DNA of 64,000 nt from DASQZK01 sp963764345 (GTDB taxonomy: Bacteria > Bacteroidota > Bacteroidia > Bacteroidales > GCA-2748055), in the NCBI GenBank assembly GCA_963764345.1, contig CAVXSF010000008.1:443609-507608 (forward strand). Direction: 5' to 3'. Position numbers and translations under genes: made by a program. Shown here one piece after another: positions 28,084-36,582 of the stretch (position 1 is its first letter; every line of letters begins with the position of its first letter). The notes under the pieces are model-generated. The model searched no databases and was not told where the DNA came from. It saw only the letters and a list, made by a program, of their open reading frames with translations.

Positions 28084-28310
28084 CCCCTCCCCTGAGGGAG
28101 AGGGGCTTGTCTTCTAACGACATAAGTTGATATTAGAGCACTTTTGAAATTAAATTATCTTGTACAAGGTTACCGAATAACCTTTCGTTTTACGACAATG
28201 TTTATCGGAGTGAACACCCCCTCGTCTTCCAGGAGAGGGGGCCGGGGGTGAGGTGGAATAGAGGAATTTTTTTCCGCAATATCTAAATAACTCATTAGGC
28301 TTCTTCCATC
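28084..28310. repeat. 227-bp core, copy 1
   Basis: It begins CCCCTCCCCTGAGGGAGAGG and ends AGGCTTCTTCCATC. It is followed by a 101-base 7-mer array (28311-28411) rich in CTCCACT units. Confidence 0.95.
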
Positions 28311-28411
28311 CCCAATCTCCAATCTCCACTCTCCACTCTCCAATCTCCACTCTCCACTCTCCAATCTCCACTCCCCACTCTCCCACTCCCCACTCCCCAC
28401 CCCTCCCCAAA

Positions 28412-28638
28412 CCCCTCCCCTGAGGGAGAGGGGCTTGTCTTCTAACGACATAAGTTGATATTAGAGCACTTTTGAAATTAAATTATCTTGTACAAGGTTA
28501 CCGAATAACCTTTCGTTTTACGACAATGTTTATCGGAGTGAACACCCCCTCGTCTTCCAGGAGAGGGGGCCGGGGGTGAGGTGGAATAGAGGAATTTTTT
28601 TCCGCAATATCTAAATAACTCATTAGGCTTCTTCCATC
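28412..28638. repeat. 227-bp core, copy 2
   Basis: By eye this is identical to copy 1. It is followed by a 145-base array (28639-28783) that contains two irregular units and ends in a TTCCAGCCCTCCCCAATCCC-type tail. Confidence 0.95.
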
Positions 28639-28783
28639 TCCAATCTCCACAATCTCCAATCTCCACTCTCCATCAATCTCCAATCCCCAATCTCCAATCT
28701 CCAATCTCCAATCTCCAATCCCCAATCTCCAATCCCCTCTTCTTCCAGCCCTCCCCAATCCCCGTTCTTCCACCCCTCCCCAA

Positions 28784-29010
28784 CCCCTCCCCTGAGGGAG
28801 AGGGGCTTGTCTTCTAACGACATAAGTTGATATTAGAGCACTTTTGAAATTAAATTATCTTGTACAAGGTTACCGAATAACCTTTCGTTTTACGACAATG
28901 TTTATCGGAGTGAACACCCCCTCGTCTTCCAGGAGAGGGGGCCGGGGGTGAGGTGGAATAGAGGAATTTTTTTCCGCAATATCTAAATAACTCATTAGGC
29001 TTCTTCCATC
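28784..29010. repeat. 227-bp core, copy 3
   Basis: By eye this is identical to copies 1 and 2. It is followed by a 130-base array (29011-29140) ending in a different tail, CTTCTCCAGCTCCTCCCC. Confidence 0.95.
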
Positions 29011-29140
29011 TCCAATCTCCACTCCCCAATCTCCACTCTCCAATCTCCAATCTCCAATCTCCAATCCCCAATCTCCACTCTCCATTCTCCAATCCCCAAT
29101 CTCCACTCTCCTTCTCCAGCTCCTCCCCACCCCTCCCCAA

Positions 29141-29367
29141 CCCCTCCCCTGAGGGAGAGGGGCTTGTCTTCTAACGACATAAGTTGATATTAGAGCACTT
29201 TTGAAATTAAATTATCTTGTACAAGGTTACCGAATAACCTTTCGTTTTACGACAATGTTTATCGGAGTGAACACCCCCTCGTCTTCCAGGAGAGGGGGCC
29301 GGGGGTGAGGTGGAATAGAGGAATTTTTTTCCGCAATATCTAAATAACTCATTAGGCTTCTTCCATC
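29141..29367. repeat. 227-bp core, copy 4
   Basis: Same sequence as the other cores. It is followed by the longest array, 159 bases (29368-29526). Confidence 0.95.
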
Positions 29368-29526
29368 TCCAATCTCCAATCCCCAATCTCCAATCTCCAA
29401 TCTCCAATCCCCAATCTCCAATCCCCAATCTCCACTCCCCACTCTCCAATCCCCACTCTCCACTCTCCAATCTCCATCCCTCCCCACTCTCCACTCCCCA
29501 CTCCCATCCCCTCCACCCCTCCCAAA

Positions 29527-29753
29527 CCCCTCCCCTGAGGGAGAGGGGCTTGTATTCTAACGACATAAGTTGATATTAGAGCACTTTTGAAATTAAATTA
29601 TCTTGTACAAGGTTACCGAATAACCTTTCGTTTTACGACAATGTTTATCGGAGTGAACACCCCCTCGTCTTCCAGGAGAGGGGGCCGGGGGTGAGGTGAA
29701 ATAGAGGAATTTTTTTCCGCAATATCTAAATAACTCATTAGGCTTCTTCCATC
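29527..29753. repeat. 227-bp core, copy 5
   Basis: This is the only copy with visible substitutions: CTTGTATTC instead of CTTGTCTTC near its start, and GAGGTGAAATAG instead of GAGGTGGAATAG. It is followed by a 126-base array (29754-29879) with the same tail as copy 2's array. Confidence 0.95.
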
Positions 29754-29879
29754 TCCACTCTCCACTCTCCAATCTCCACTCTCCACTCCCCACTCTCCAC
29801 TCCCCAATCTCCAATCCCCAATCTCCAATCCCCTTTCTTCCAGCCCTCCCCAATCCCCGTTCTTCCACCCCTCCCCAAA

Positions 29880-30106
29880 CCCCTCCCCTGAGGGAGAGGG
29901 GCTTGTCTTCTAACGACATAAGTTGATATTAGAGCACTTTTGAAATTAAATTATCTTGTACAAGGTTACCGAATAACCTTTCGTTTTACGACAATGTTTA
30001 TCGGAGTGAACACCCCCTCGTCTTCCAGGAGAGGGGGCCGGGGGTGAGGTGGAATAGAGGAATTTTTTTCCGCAATATCTAAATAACTCATTAGGCTTCT
30101 TCCATC
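29880..30106. repeat. 227-bp core, copy 6
   Basis: The last complete core. Its array (30107-30199) ends against the stop codon of the SMP-30-like gene without the CCCCTCCCCAA tail that precedes every core. Confidence 0.95.
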
Positions 30107-30197
30107 TCCAATCTCCACTCCCCACTCCCCAATCTCCACTCTCCACTCCCCACTCCCCACTCCCCACATCCCCACTCTCCACTCTCCACTCTCCAAT

Positions 30198-31082
30198 CTA
30201 CTCCCTTACCAATTTGTAAGCCATGATCCTGTTGGCAAAAAATGTTGGCACAAGAAGAAGGTTTTTCGATGGGATATACGTGATGTCGGCCGAATTGATC
30301 TTTTCATTTTTGGTATTGATGAGAGAGATCTTGTGATGATCCGGGTAGATCATGTAGATCTCCCCGGCCCAGTCGGAGACCAGCCAGTAACCCGGATAGC
30401 CGGCCCATGTAATCCCGTCGCCACTCTGAATATTTTCCGTGATTATGCTGATCATTTTTGTCCGGATATCTATCGACTCGAGCCTGCTGCTACCGTCCGA
30501 GGCTTCCAGGATACGGCTGCTGTCCACGTATAGGCCGTTCGGGTGATTCAGCCCGTCGGCGAGCCATACGCTGAGTTCACCATTCTTCAGCCGGTAGATT
30601 TTACTTGTATCGCTGTCACTGACATATACCGTACCCTTACCATCGGAAGCCACGTCGTTCAGCATTGAAGATCCGGGGGCATGGTAATGCTGAACTACGG
30701 TCCCATTGTCCATATCGATCTCGACAAGTTCGTCAATGTCTGCAGTGTAAAGCCGGTCACCGGATATTGCCAGTCCTTTCGGACCTTTCAGCCCTTTCAC
30801 CCATTCCAGTTCAATCAGATCTCCTGACGGACTGAGTTTGGAAATAAAACCGTTCCCCTCTGCCTGCCCACGGTTTATGTTCGATACATAACACTGATTC
30901 CGGGTGCTGTCATAAACAACAGACTCCGGGGTTCTGAAAACCGAATCAGTCATCCAGGCCTGTTCCAGCCTGAAGCTTACATTGGAGGGTGATTCATTTC
31001 GGACCTTTTCTTTTTTGACACCGATATTACAGGTAGCAAGTACCGGGATGAAAATCAGGAGGAGGTAAACAGGTCGTTTCAT
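30198..31082 (-). CDS. SMP-30/gluconolactonase-like beta-propeller lipoprotein
   Basis: The 294-residue protein has a lipoprotein-type signal (cysteine in LATCNIG) and propeller repeats: PESVVYDSTRNQCYVSNI, GPKGLAISGDRLYTADID, LNDVASDGKGTVYVSDSD, HPNGLYVDSSRI, DGITWAGYPGYWLVSDW. This is the SMP-30/LRE/NHL type of six-bladed propeller in the cell envelope. Members can be lactonases, but the metal ligands were not individually confirmed. The 7-bp array reaches right up to its stop codon, so its 3' untranslated region is repeat. Confidence 0.8.
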   Translation of the reverse strand: MKRPVYLLLIFIPVLATCNIGVKKEKVRNESPSNVSFRLEQAWMTDSVFRTPESVVYDSTRNQCYVSNINRGQAEGNGFISKLSPSGDLIELEWVKGLKGPKGLAISGDRLYTADIDELVEIDMDNGTVVQHYHAPGSSMLNDVASDGKGTVYVSDSDTSKIYRLKNGELSVWLADGLNHPNGLYVDSSRILEASDGSSRLESIDIRTKMISIITENIQSGDGITWAGYPGYWLVSDWAGEIYMIYPDHHKISLINTKNEKINSADITYIPSKNLLLVPTFFANRIMAYKLVRE

Positions 31083-31134
31083 GGGTGTAGTGTTTAGGTG
31101 TTTAAGTTATTGTGAAACAAACCACGGAAGAATA

Positions 31135-31356
31135 ATGTTTGAACACCCTGTCAATCTGGACTTTCGGATTTTCAACGACGCGATTATCCGGGCGGACAAA
31201 TTGTGAACAAAGAGACCTTCTTGCAAAATCCCAATATTCATCAGGAAAGGATCAAATACGACCCCCGGTGACCTTAACCGGCTTTATAATCTTTCCCTCG
31301 AAAAAGTGAAAAAAAAGCCTGATATAAAGGCGCTGGAAATAGCGGAAGAATTCTAG
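31135..31356 (+). pseudogene. Unrecognised small frame, apparently broken by two compensating indels
   Basis: From ATG 31135 the peptide reads FEHPVNLDFRIFNDAIIRAD then hits TGA. In a second frame it reads VNKETFLQNPNIHQERIKYD, and in the first frame again DLNRLYNLSLEKVKKKPDIK to TAG at 31356. Adding one T near 31201 and removing one C from the C-run near 31263 would give one 73-residue helical, charged protein. No family is recognised. The coding-like look is suggestive only. Confidence 0.35.
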
Positions 31357-31374
31357 CTTTACCCGGCGTGGCCA

Positions 31375-31539
31375 TTACCAACCGACAAATACGCCGGCAA
31401 CAAGGGCAATCACCACCAGAACCACAAAGATGAAAAACAGGAATCGTGCAATGGCCGCTGCTCCTGCTGCTATCTTCGTAAAACCGAAAAGGGCAGCTAC
31501 AAGGGCTATTATCAGAAATATTATGGCCCATCTAAGCAT
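31375..31539 (-). CDS. DUF1328 family small membrane protein
   Basis: Starting at ATG 31539 the 54-residue product begins MLRWAIIFLIIALVAALFGF and continues with AAGAAAIARFLFFIFVVLVV, two hydrophobic helices with the conserved DUF1328 (YtjA-like) pattern. The upstream in-frame start at 31635 would add 32 polar residues not in the family. Function is unknown; members are often stress-induced. Confidence 0.85.
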   Translation of the reverse strand: MLRWAIIFLIIALVAALFGFTKIAAGAAAIARFLFFIFVVLVVIALVAGVFVGW

Positions 31540-32201
31540 AATGTTACAATTTAAAAAGTTCCTCTGTAAATCATCCGGAATACCGGGAAAAGTATTCCGT
31601 TTTCTTGTATTTTTCCTTATTGGACAATGAATCAAATTGTTGCGATGTAAATCAAAGGTCCGGACTTACGGAATGTTTGGGCATGAAATGCCCGTAAGTG
31701 TGGAATATTGCCTACATCAGGTCATCCATTGGCTTTGACATCTGGATTTGATTTCGGACTTTCTCTAAACTGCCGGTGAAAGAAGATGCTGCACTCAGCT
31801 TAGGGAAAGGCTCCTGAAATTGTGTGTACCATTTTTTATATCAGGGTTTTCCCAAAACTTACATGGGGGGGGTGTTAAATATTTGAAATATAATGATCAG
31901 CCAATCGAACCGTCAATCTTTTATGCGGCAGATTCAAACCTTTTAAGGTGCTCTCACTGTAAGTCTCACTTCCAACCAGCATACATCTATTTCCGGATCT
32001 CAAACTGTTGAAAACCGTCCCGAATAATGGCAGGCACATTATCATCCGGTCGGATGAATCAGACTTTCCGAACCATTTATTCGCCTGTTGGTTATTCATA
32101 CAGTGCCTTTTTGAGAAACACAGGCAGGATCAGACTGATCTCCGGAACGGGGCAGGATGACAGGCGGTGCATATCGTGAGGATAAAATTCAGGAGTTCAT
32201 C
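31540..32201. other. Gene-free interval with one hairpin
   Basis: No gene is supported. A nested hairpin lies at 31665-31698 (GGGCATGAAATGCCC inside CTTACGG/CCGTAAG), with no T-tract. A run of eight G sits near 31866. A purine-rich ribosome site (CAGGAG) just precedes the cupin start at 32202. Confidence 0.5.
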
Positions 32202-32741
32202 ATGAATATGGTTAAGGAGCTAACACAGTTGGACATTCAGACTTATATTCTGAAGGAAAACGGATACTTTCCTAACAACAGTTCCCTTCCTCTTCTGATT
32301 TACCGGAGCGTAATCCGGTTCGAAGGAGGAGATCCGGGACAGGAAGTGGAAAATCTGTTTCATGAAAATCATTGGAACAACTCATGGCAGGACGGGATTT
32401 TCAGATTTCACCACTATCATAGTAATGCACATGAAGTGCTGGGCATTTACCGGGGCATAGTCAAAGTGCAGCTTGGCGGTGAAGGCAGTCTCACCACTGA
32501 ACTGGGAAAGGGCGACGTGGTGGTCATTCCGGCCGGGGTAGCTCACAGAAATATGGGTGCGTCGGGCGATTTCGCCTGCGTCGGGGCTTACCCGGGTAAC
32601 TCCGGTTATGATATGAATTACGGGAAAGAAGGGGAACGGCCAAAAACCGATATGAATATTGATAGGGTGACCTTGCCTGAAAGAGATCCTGTATATGGCG
32701 AAAAAGGCCCTCTTTTTACACATTGGTACAAATCATCTTAA
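32202..32741 (+). CDS. YjlB-like cupin domain protein
   Basis: I choose ATG 32202 (preceded by CAGGAG) over an in-frame ATG at 32157. The ~179-residue protein matches the YjlB-type cupins: LDIQTYILKENGYFPNN at the start, then FHHYHSNAHEVLGIYRG with the HxHxxxxE-like metal site, and GDVVVIPAGVAHRNMG as the second cupin motif with its His. It is probably cytoplasmic and metal-binding; its reaction is unknown. It is followed nine bases later by the SDR gene, so probably one operon. Confidence 0.82.
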   Translation: MNMVKELTQLDIQTYILKENGYFPNNSSLPLLIYRSVIRFEGGDPGQEVENLFHENHWNNSWQDGIFRFHHYHSNAHEVLGIYRGIVKVQLGGEGSLTTELGKGDVVVIPAGVAHRNMGASGDFACVGAYPGNSGYDMNYGKEGERPKTDMNIDRVTLPERDPVYGEKGPLFTHWYKSS

Positions 32742-32750
32742 ACGGCGTTT

Positions 32751-33464
32751 ATGATTATTCTTATTACCGGAACATCATCAGGGATCGGTCGTGCGCTTGC
32801 ACTGGGGTATCTGGAGGCTGGACACCAGGTCTGGGGAATAAGCAGGAAACCAAATGCTGACCTGGAAAAATATGATACCTTCCGTTTTCTTCAACAGGAT
32901 ATCTCAGAATTTGAAGACCTGAAAGTGAAGCTGACCGGTTTCCTAAGGGGAACAGAACAAATGGACCTTTTGATTCTGAATGCCGGTATCCTTCCCCGGA
33001 TAAAAGACCTTGGCGAAACCGGTCTTGAAGAGATCAGCAGAGTCATGGACGTCAACGTCTGGGCAAATAAAATCATCATCGATACCCTTTTTGAATCAGG
33101 CTGCCAGGTTAAACAGGTCGTTGCCATTTCATCCGGTGCAGCCATCAGTGCTGCGAGGGGATGGAACGCCTATTCTCTCTCCAAAGCTACGTTGAATATG
33201 CTTATCAACCTGTATTCAAAGGAACATACTGAAACCCACTTTTCTGCCCTGGCTCCCGGAATTATCAATACGGGCATGCAGGAATATATCCGTGAGCTGC
33301 CCGGCGGAGACCGGTTCCCTGTAGTCAGGAGACTTCGTGAAATGTATTCAAAATCCGGGATGCCTGGTCCGGAAGAGGCTGCTGTCTCGCTGATGCAAAG
33401 TATTGAGAGGGTCAAAGAAGTGGAGAGCGGCCGGTATACCGATGTAAGGGATATGAACGTGTAA
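32751..33464 (+). CDS. Short-chain dehydrogenase/reductase (SDR)
   Basis: The 237-residue enzyme has the cofactor motif TGTSSGIGRAL, the structural motif LILNAGILPR, and the catalytic set Ser (AISSGAAIS) with YSLSK. This is a classical SDR acting on an alcohol or carbonyl with NAD(P)H in the cytoplasm. The substrate is not predictable. Confidence 0.9.
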   Translation: MIILITGTSSGIGRALALGYLEAGHQVWGISRKPNADLEKYDTFRFLQQDISEFEDLKVKLTGFLRGTEQMDLLILNAGILPRIKDLGETGLEEISRVMDVNVWANKIIIDTLFESGCQVKQVVAISSGAAISAARGWNAYSLSKATLNMLINLYSKEHTETHFSALAPGIINTGMQEYIRELPGGDRFPVVRRLREMYSKSGMPGPEEAAVSLMQSIERVKEVESGRYTDVRDMNV

Positions 33465-33730
33465 AGTTTGAACAAAAATGAAGCCTGAGCTGTTTGGTGT
33501 TCATTTAGAGATAAAGTTTGAGTGCCGCATGGAATGACGCTGCGGGATTATATAGATTACAGGTCAACTTTTTGTGACTGAATTCCTCAATAGTCAGGAT
33601 AGTCTCAGAAAGCACGAAAAATTAAATAGTTGAAAGACAGGGGTTTGTTGGGTATGACCAGCACAGCCCCGACGCCATGGCATCGTTTTGTCATTCTAAG
33701 ATGATTGAACCAGGATAATAAAGTCAGAAC

Positions 33731-34054
33731 ATGGATTTAATTGAGATGCATTGCAGATCACTTCCCCGGGGAACACTACCCCTGGTGGAGGGTGAAATAA
33801 ACGATTATCTTAAACAGTTAGCTCCGGGATGGATTGTCGGAAAAGGTACAATACTCAGACGTGAATTTATGTTTGAGGATTTTAACCGGGGTGTGGTTTT
33901 TGTTAATGATATTGCAGCCATTGCCGATGCAGAGAATCATCATCCTGATGTAGGGCTGCATTACAATAAGGTGGAGATTGAATTATCCACTCACAGCATA
34001 AATGGCCTGTCGGTAAACGATTTTATTATGGCCGCTAAAATTGATCAGATTTAG
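33731..34054 (+). CDS. phhB: Pterin-4a-carbinolamine dehydratase
   Basis: This 107-residue protein has the family signature: FNRGVVFVNDIAAIADAENH, then HPDVGLHYNKVEIELSTHS and GLSVNDFIMAAKID. The active-site histidines lie in ENHHPDV and STHS. It dehydrates 4a-hydroxytetrahydrobiopterin, recycling the pterin after aromatic amino acid hydroxylation. No hydroxylase is in the window. Many Bacteroidota carry the gene alone. Confidence 0.92.
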   Translation: MDLIEMHCRSLPRGTLPLVEGEINDYLKQLAPGWIVGKGTILRREFMFEDFNRGVVFVNDIAAIADAENHHPDVGLHYNKVEIELSTHSINGLSVNDFIMAAKIDQI

Positions 34055-34091
34055 ATATATCCTAATTATAAATAATTTCGGAGGAAATGTA

Positions 34092-34670
34092 ATGAAAAAA
34101 ATGAAGTTTATGTTCGAAGGTCTTGCTGTCTTAACCTTGTTCCTGGCTCTGAGCAGCTGTAATTCAAATCCCCGGCAGCAAATGCAGTCCCCTTCAAATG
34201 AAATATCCGGACCCGAGGTAACCAAAGCGGTGTGTGTTCTGCATCCTACAGAGGGTAACCAGGTGTACGGAACGGTTACCTTCACCAAGGTCGACAGTGG
34301 CATTCATATTGTTGCAGACGTTCATGGTCTCACAGAAGGTAAACATGGAATCCATATACATGAATACGGTGATTGCACGGCTGCTGACGGTTCATCGGCA
34401 GGAGGTCATTTCAATCCTGAAGGTGTGAAACATGCAGGTCCGGGTGATGCCATCAGGCATGTGGGTGATATGGGAAATTTAACTGCAGATGCCGACGGTA
34501 ATGCCACCCTTGACATGACTGATAACCTGATGACTTTCTCCGGCAAGCATTCCATTATCGGACGCGGAATCGTGGTTCATGCCGGTGCTGATGATCTGAC
34601 ATCCCAGCCTTCCGGAAATTCGGGACCCAGGGTTGCTTGTGGGGTTATCGGGATTGCAGCGGAAAAATAA
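34092..34670 (+). CDS. sodC: Cu/Zn superoxide dismutase, lipoprotein
   Basis: Start ATG 34092 follows a GGAGG site; the longer frame from 34041 overlaps the pterin gene. The ~192-residue protein has a lipobox (LALSSC) and the SodC signature: HGIHIHEYGDC, GGHFNPEG, HAGPGDAIRHVGDMGNL and GRGIVVHAGADD, which supply the copper and zinc histidines and the aspartate. Two cysteines (in YGDC and VACGVIG) form the usual disulfide. It removes superoxide at the cell envelope. Confidence 0.94.
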   Translation: MKKMKFMFEGLAVLTLFLALSSCNSNPRQQMQSPSNEISGPEVTKAVCVLHPTEGNQVYGTVTFTKVDSGIHIVADVHGLTEGKHGIHIHEYGDCTAADGSSAGGHFNPEGVKHAGPGDAIRHVGDMGNLTADADGNATLDMTDNLMTFSGKHSIIGRGIVVHAGADDLTSQPSGNSGPRVACGVIGIAAEK

Positions 34671-34924
34671 CCGTAATCGCGAAACACCCAAAAGATTTTC
34701 TGTAACGGGGGGTGCCGGAAAAATATATTCTGAATGGAATTTATCCTGAAGATTCTATGGAGATTGGAGGTTAGAGAGAAATCGCAATGCAAACCATTGA
34801 CGATTATATGATTCTTCTGGCGTAAGGTTTGGTTTACCTTTTTTTCCGGGGCACTCCCGTTATTTTAATTGGAATTTGTATTGTCACCGGGCGTTAAAAG
34901 CGCCGTTAATAAGCAGATGTCCTG

Positions 34925-35209
34925 ATGTTAGGATTGAAGCCAGAACACAAAAAATATATCAGGCCGGTAACCGGATTTATCATCTTTGCCGCAGGCCTTG
35001 TGTTGATGCTCATCCCCTTTATTCCCGCAGGATATATCCTGATCATCGCCGGGGCTTTTTTACTGGCACCTGAGATCCCCTTTATGAGACGCTTCCTCGG
35101 GAAGCTGAAAAAATGGGACCATAGCCACCGGATTGAAAAGGCAGAGCAAAAAGTGAATGAGATTGAAGATAGGGTGAACAGAACCCTGATCGACGACGGG
35201 AAAAAATAA
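34925..35209 (+). CDS. Small PGPGW-like membrane protein
   Basis: The 94-residue protein has two adjacent hydrophobic helices (FIIFAAGLVLMLIPFIPAGY and IIAGAFLLAPEIP) joined by a Pro/Gly turn, then a basic, helical tail with coiled-coil character (KAEQKVNEIEDRVNR). This resembles PGPGW-type putative transmembrane proteins of unknown role. The interval before it (34671-34924) holds a 20-base hybrid remnant of the two repeat families at 34759-34778. Confidence 0.6.
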   Translation: MLGLKPEHKKYIRPVTGFIIFAAGLVLMLIPFIPAGYILIIAGAFLLAPEIPFMRRFLGKLKKWDHSHRIEKAEQKVNEIEDRVNRTLIDDGKK

Positions 35210-35527
35210 TCTTAGTGTCTTTGCACGTGAAGCAGAATAAAGGTTTACCGGTAATCATATAAATATAAGTGGAAAGAGGTGTGAGCACAATTTCCTGTCG
35301 TGTCTGGAATTATTTTCACAGGTTGACGGTAAGACAGGATAAACGGTGGGGAAAAACAACGGCCTGAACTTTGGCAAGATTTTACTTCATGACAATGGAC
35401 AGGCAGGTATTCAAAACAGTGAGATATGGCAGCCGGAGAAACACTGAAAGGTGAGAGTGGCCATGTAAATCCTGACAGCCAGTTCAAGCTATACAATTAG
35501 CTTTTCAATGAGGATTATTTGCAAAAG
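35210..35527. other. Gene-free interval
   Basis: No gene, RNA or repeat recognised between the small membrane protein and the terminator at 35528. Confidence 0.5.
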
Positions 35528-35568
35528 AACAGGCCGCCTTCATTTTATGAAAAATAAGGCGGCCTGTT
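35528..35568. terminator. Strong bidirectional hairpin terminator
   Basis: AACAGGCCGCCTT and AAGGCGGCCTGTT form a 13-bp perfect stem with a 15-base loop, bounded by T-rich bases on both strands. It ends the azurin transcript (stop at 35633) and possibly that of the upstream plus-strand gene. Confidence 0.85.
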
Positions 35569-35632
35569 TTATCTCTGTGAAGCTATCTTTCAAATATCCT
35601 CCGATTCCGGGATTTCAGCATGAAGATGCCGG

Positions 35633-36091
35633 TCACTTCACGATCAGCTTACCTTTCATGCCCGCCTGGAAATGCCCCGGAAATGTGCACAGGTAAGTGT
35701 ACTCCCCTTTTTCCTTTGGCGCCGTGAATTCTACGGTTGTCGATTCGCCTGCACCTACCAGTTTGGTTTTGGCAAGGATTTCGTCATCCCATGAACTGTC
35801 GATATATTCATTCGAGGGATAGGACAGTCCGTCACTGACAAAGGCAGACGGATCTGCATCTTTTTTTAAAAGGATGAAATTGTGGGCCATCTGCGCTTTT
35901 GGAAGATTGCTGACGGTCTTCAGTGTCACTTTGATCTTTTGTCCCGGACTTGCATCGATCTCTTTAACAGAATACTGCATTTTGTCGAGTCCCAGGATGT
36001 TCACTACTTTAACCTGCTGACTGTAACCGGTCAATGGCAGGGCAAGAAATACCCCGGCGAGAACGATCAGCAGTAAATACTTTTTTTTCAT
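35633..36091 (-). CDS. Azurin-like type 1 copper protein
   Basis: This 152-residue cupredoxin has a signal peptide (1-25) and the azurin fold: early His in QMAHNFILLK, and the C-terminal copper loop YLCTFPGHFQAGMKG supplying Cys, His and Met ligands. It carries electrons in the periplasm or envelope, for example to a cytochrome oxidase or peroxidase. No partner gene is adjacent. Confidence 0.92.
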   Translation of the reverse strand: MKKKYLLLIVLAGVFLALPLTGYSQQVKVVNILGLDKMQYSVKEIDASPGQKIKVTLKTVSNLPKAQMAHNFILLKKDADPSAFVSDGLSYPSNEYIDSSWDDEILAKTKLVGAGESTTVEFTAPKEKGEYTYLCTFPGHFQAGMKGKLIVK

Positions 36092-36582
36092 GTTTATGAT
36101 ATTTTATAATCGTTTTTAAAATAACAATTTAACCACCCTAGAGTTTATTCGTGCCCAAATATTCTGCATCTGAAACGAAATAATTTCATATCGTATCGTA
36201 TAGATCATCACCGTTGGTTACCGATTTGGGAGGCAGATTTTTTTATATTATTACCCGGTAGTATTCGCGGGCCCTTCGTTCTGTTCATTTTTCAATTATG
36301 TATTCCAATTAAAGATAATCTTCTCATACAATCATATGTAAGAGTAAAAATAATCAGTGATGAGGATCCAAGAACCGAAGCCGCATTATAAGTCTACCAG
36401 AGACGGTTTCTTCTCGTATAACTTGACTGAAATATCCTGTTGATTCCCAATATAATATCGCCAACTGCACAATAAACTGAGATCGGCTTGTTTAATTCGT
36501 TCTCTTTTTAGAAATTGGAAGAATACTTTAGATTTGATTTGGTTCACAATCTAACAAACTACCTAACTAACTAACTAAACAC
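36092..36582. other. Intergenic region upstream of susC
   Basis: There is no gene in these 491 bases. They must hold the azurin promoter (minus) and the susC promoter (plus). The susC leader ends in a short run of CTAA repeats just before ATG 36583. No adjacent sigma/anti-sigma or hybrid two-component regulator was found for the SusCD pair. Confidence 0.4.

Larger units (their letters stand above)
27951..30199. repeat. Compound satellite: six 227-bp cores alternating with 7-bp repeat arrays
   Basis: The region alternates a fixed 227-bp core with arrays of C(T/C)CCA(A/C)T. Core starts are 28084, 28412, 28784, 29141, 29527 and 29880, giving unit lengths of 328, 372, 357, 386 and 353 bases; all length change is in the arrays (about 101-159 bases; a leading array of about 133 and a last one of 93). 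The left edge holds only a short core-end match, CTAAATAACTCATT (27930-27943). The right array runs directly into the stop codon of the gene at 30198. Each core has G/C-rich hairpins at both ends of its middle section. Minus-strand frames run through the arrays but are judged a by-product of stop-free repeats. Confidence 0.95.

Noticed and set aside
28150..30196. Many 60-120-codon minus-strand frames in the satellite, several starting MSLEDKPLSLRGGV and ending in the same ~60 residues.
   Set aside because: The 7-bp repeat has no stop in any frame and encodes the same cyclic heptapeptide in all three; two different frames through the core are both open. No signal peptide or fold is evident. 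I regard them as a by-product of repeat composition.
27951..30199. CRISPR array
   Set aside because: The repeated part is far too long (227 bp), the spacers are simple 7-bp repeats rather than unique sequences, and no cas genes are nearby.
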